Source: Bacteroidaceae bacterium
GTDB lineage: Bacteria; Bacteroidota; Bacteroidia; Bacteroidales; Bacteroidaceae
Direction of reading: 5' to 3'
Assembly: GCA_016292045.1 (NCBI GenBank)
Contig: JAEEZX010000022.1
Span: 16,636 to 80,635, forward strand
Length of the DNA stretch: 64,000 nt
Made by a program: the position numbers and the translations under genes
Shown: positions 63,811-64,000 of the stretch, piece after piece
Numbering within the stretch: position 1 is the first letter of the stretch
Layout: every line of letters starts with the position of its first letter
The notes under the pieces: generated by a model
What the model was told of the DNA's origin: nothing
The model's database searches: none
The model's input: the letters and a program-made list of their open reading frames with translations, nothing else

Positions 63811-64000
63811 TTATTCCTCTACGTAAACCTTCTTCGTCTTGCCGTCGGCGGTGCGGACAATGTTGATGCCCGGACGGAGCTCGGGGATAGGCATGCCGGA
63901 GAGCGTCCAGATGCCTACGGGAGTGTTGTCGGTGACGATATCGGCAGAGAGTTCGTCAACCGATGTCAGGTCCTCACGGCTGTAGTCGTCGTTGTTGGTC
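63811..64000 (-). CDS. C-terminal end of a secreted protein (runs off the window)
   Basis: 63 codons are visible, ending at TAA 63813-63811. The frame reads NNDDYSREDLTSVDELSAD, then VGIWTLSGMPIPELRPGI and KTKKVYVEE. The G-x-W-x-L-S-G-x and RPGINIV pattern is the sorting tail of Bacteroidetes secreted or surface proteins. The body of the protein lies beyond base 64000, so its function is unknown; the neighbours suggest a carbohydrate-active enzyme. Confidence 0.75.
   Translation of the reverse strand, partial: TNNDDYSREDLTSVDELSADIVTDNTPVGIWTLSGMPIPELRPGINIVRTADGKTKKVYVEE

Overview
The window looks like chromosomal DNA of a Bacteroidales bacterium, most likely Prevotellaceae. Four things point there. 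Nearly every promoter that can be recognised has the Bacteroidetes -7 box TAnnTTTG. Secreted proteins end in a GIYV-NGKK type sorting tail. There is a Bacteroidetes-style V/A-type ATPase operon with a DUF2764 subunit. The L-rhamnose operon and the tuf-trpT-secE-nusG-rplKAJL-rpoBC order also fit. No phage, insertion sequence, CRISPR array or rRNA was found.

Layout. 1-9193 (minus strand) is the transcription/translation block: tRNA-Gly, tRNA-Thr, tuf, tRNA-Trp, secE, nusG, rplK, rplA, rplJ, rplL, a hairpin attenuator, rpoB and the 5' part of rpoC. 9294-12253 holds a tyrosine recombinase, rpsU, mdh and a gamma-class carbonic anhydrase. 12312-20049 is a more A+T-rich, surface-related unit read on the minus strand: a promoter, a candidate structured RNA of about 350 nt ending in a terminator, the 3' remnant of a secreted-protein gene, a C10 (streptopain-like) protease, a giant BspA-type leucine-rich-repeat protein, a possible 29-residue membrane peptide and a terminator. 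20583-26175 is a sugar-related cluster: an AraC regulator, a DUF5107/TPR protein and a sugar-porter MFS transporter. 26286-34095 is the V/A-ATPase operon E-DUF2764-A-B-D-I-K. 34138-39839 is a tightly overlapped plus-strand operon: ispD, two glycosyltransferases, rmuC, sufS, rnhB. 39864-45090 is the L-rhamnose catabolic operon rhaB-rhaA-transporter-rhaD-rhaM, directly behind corA and a DUF349 gene. 47610-50216 carries a Na/Pi cotransporter and rsmA. 50224-58947 is a plus-strand chain: flippase-like membrane protein, pepD, alpha-2-macroglobulin, DUF1573 protein, meaB. 58959-64000 is a carbohydrate locus: CE1 esterase, GH30, tandem-domain GH43, and the C-terminus of another secreted protein.

The most unusual signals are not classical genes. 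First, the leader upstream of the C10 protease has nested long-range complementarity that forms a rod, and it overlaps a competing terminator hairpin. It could be an unrecognised regulatory RNA, a 6S-like RNA or an attenuator. Second, short A+T-rich repeats (AATTGACAATTGAGAATT, TTAACCTTTAACC and AACTTGTCAACTTG types) lie between genes, abut many stop codons, and in several genes have entered the reading frame as peptides such as NSQLSIVNSQL or KVKGERLKVK without breaking it. Third, one such repeat forms a long inverted repeat exactly between ATPase subunits B and D.

All functional calls rest on reading the sequence and knowledge of the families. No search or folding program was run.
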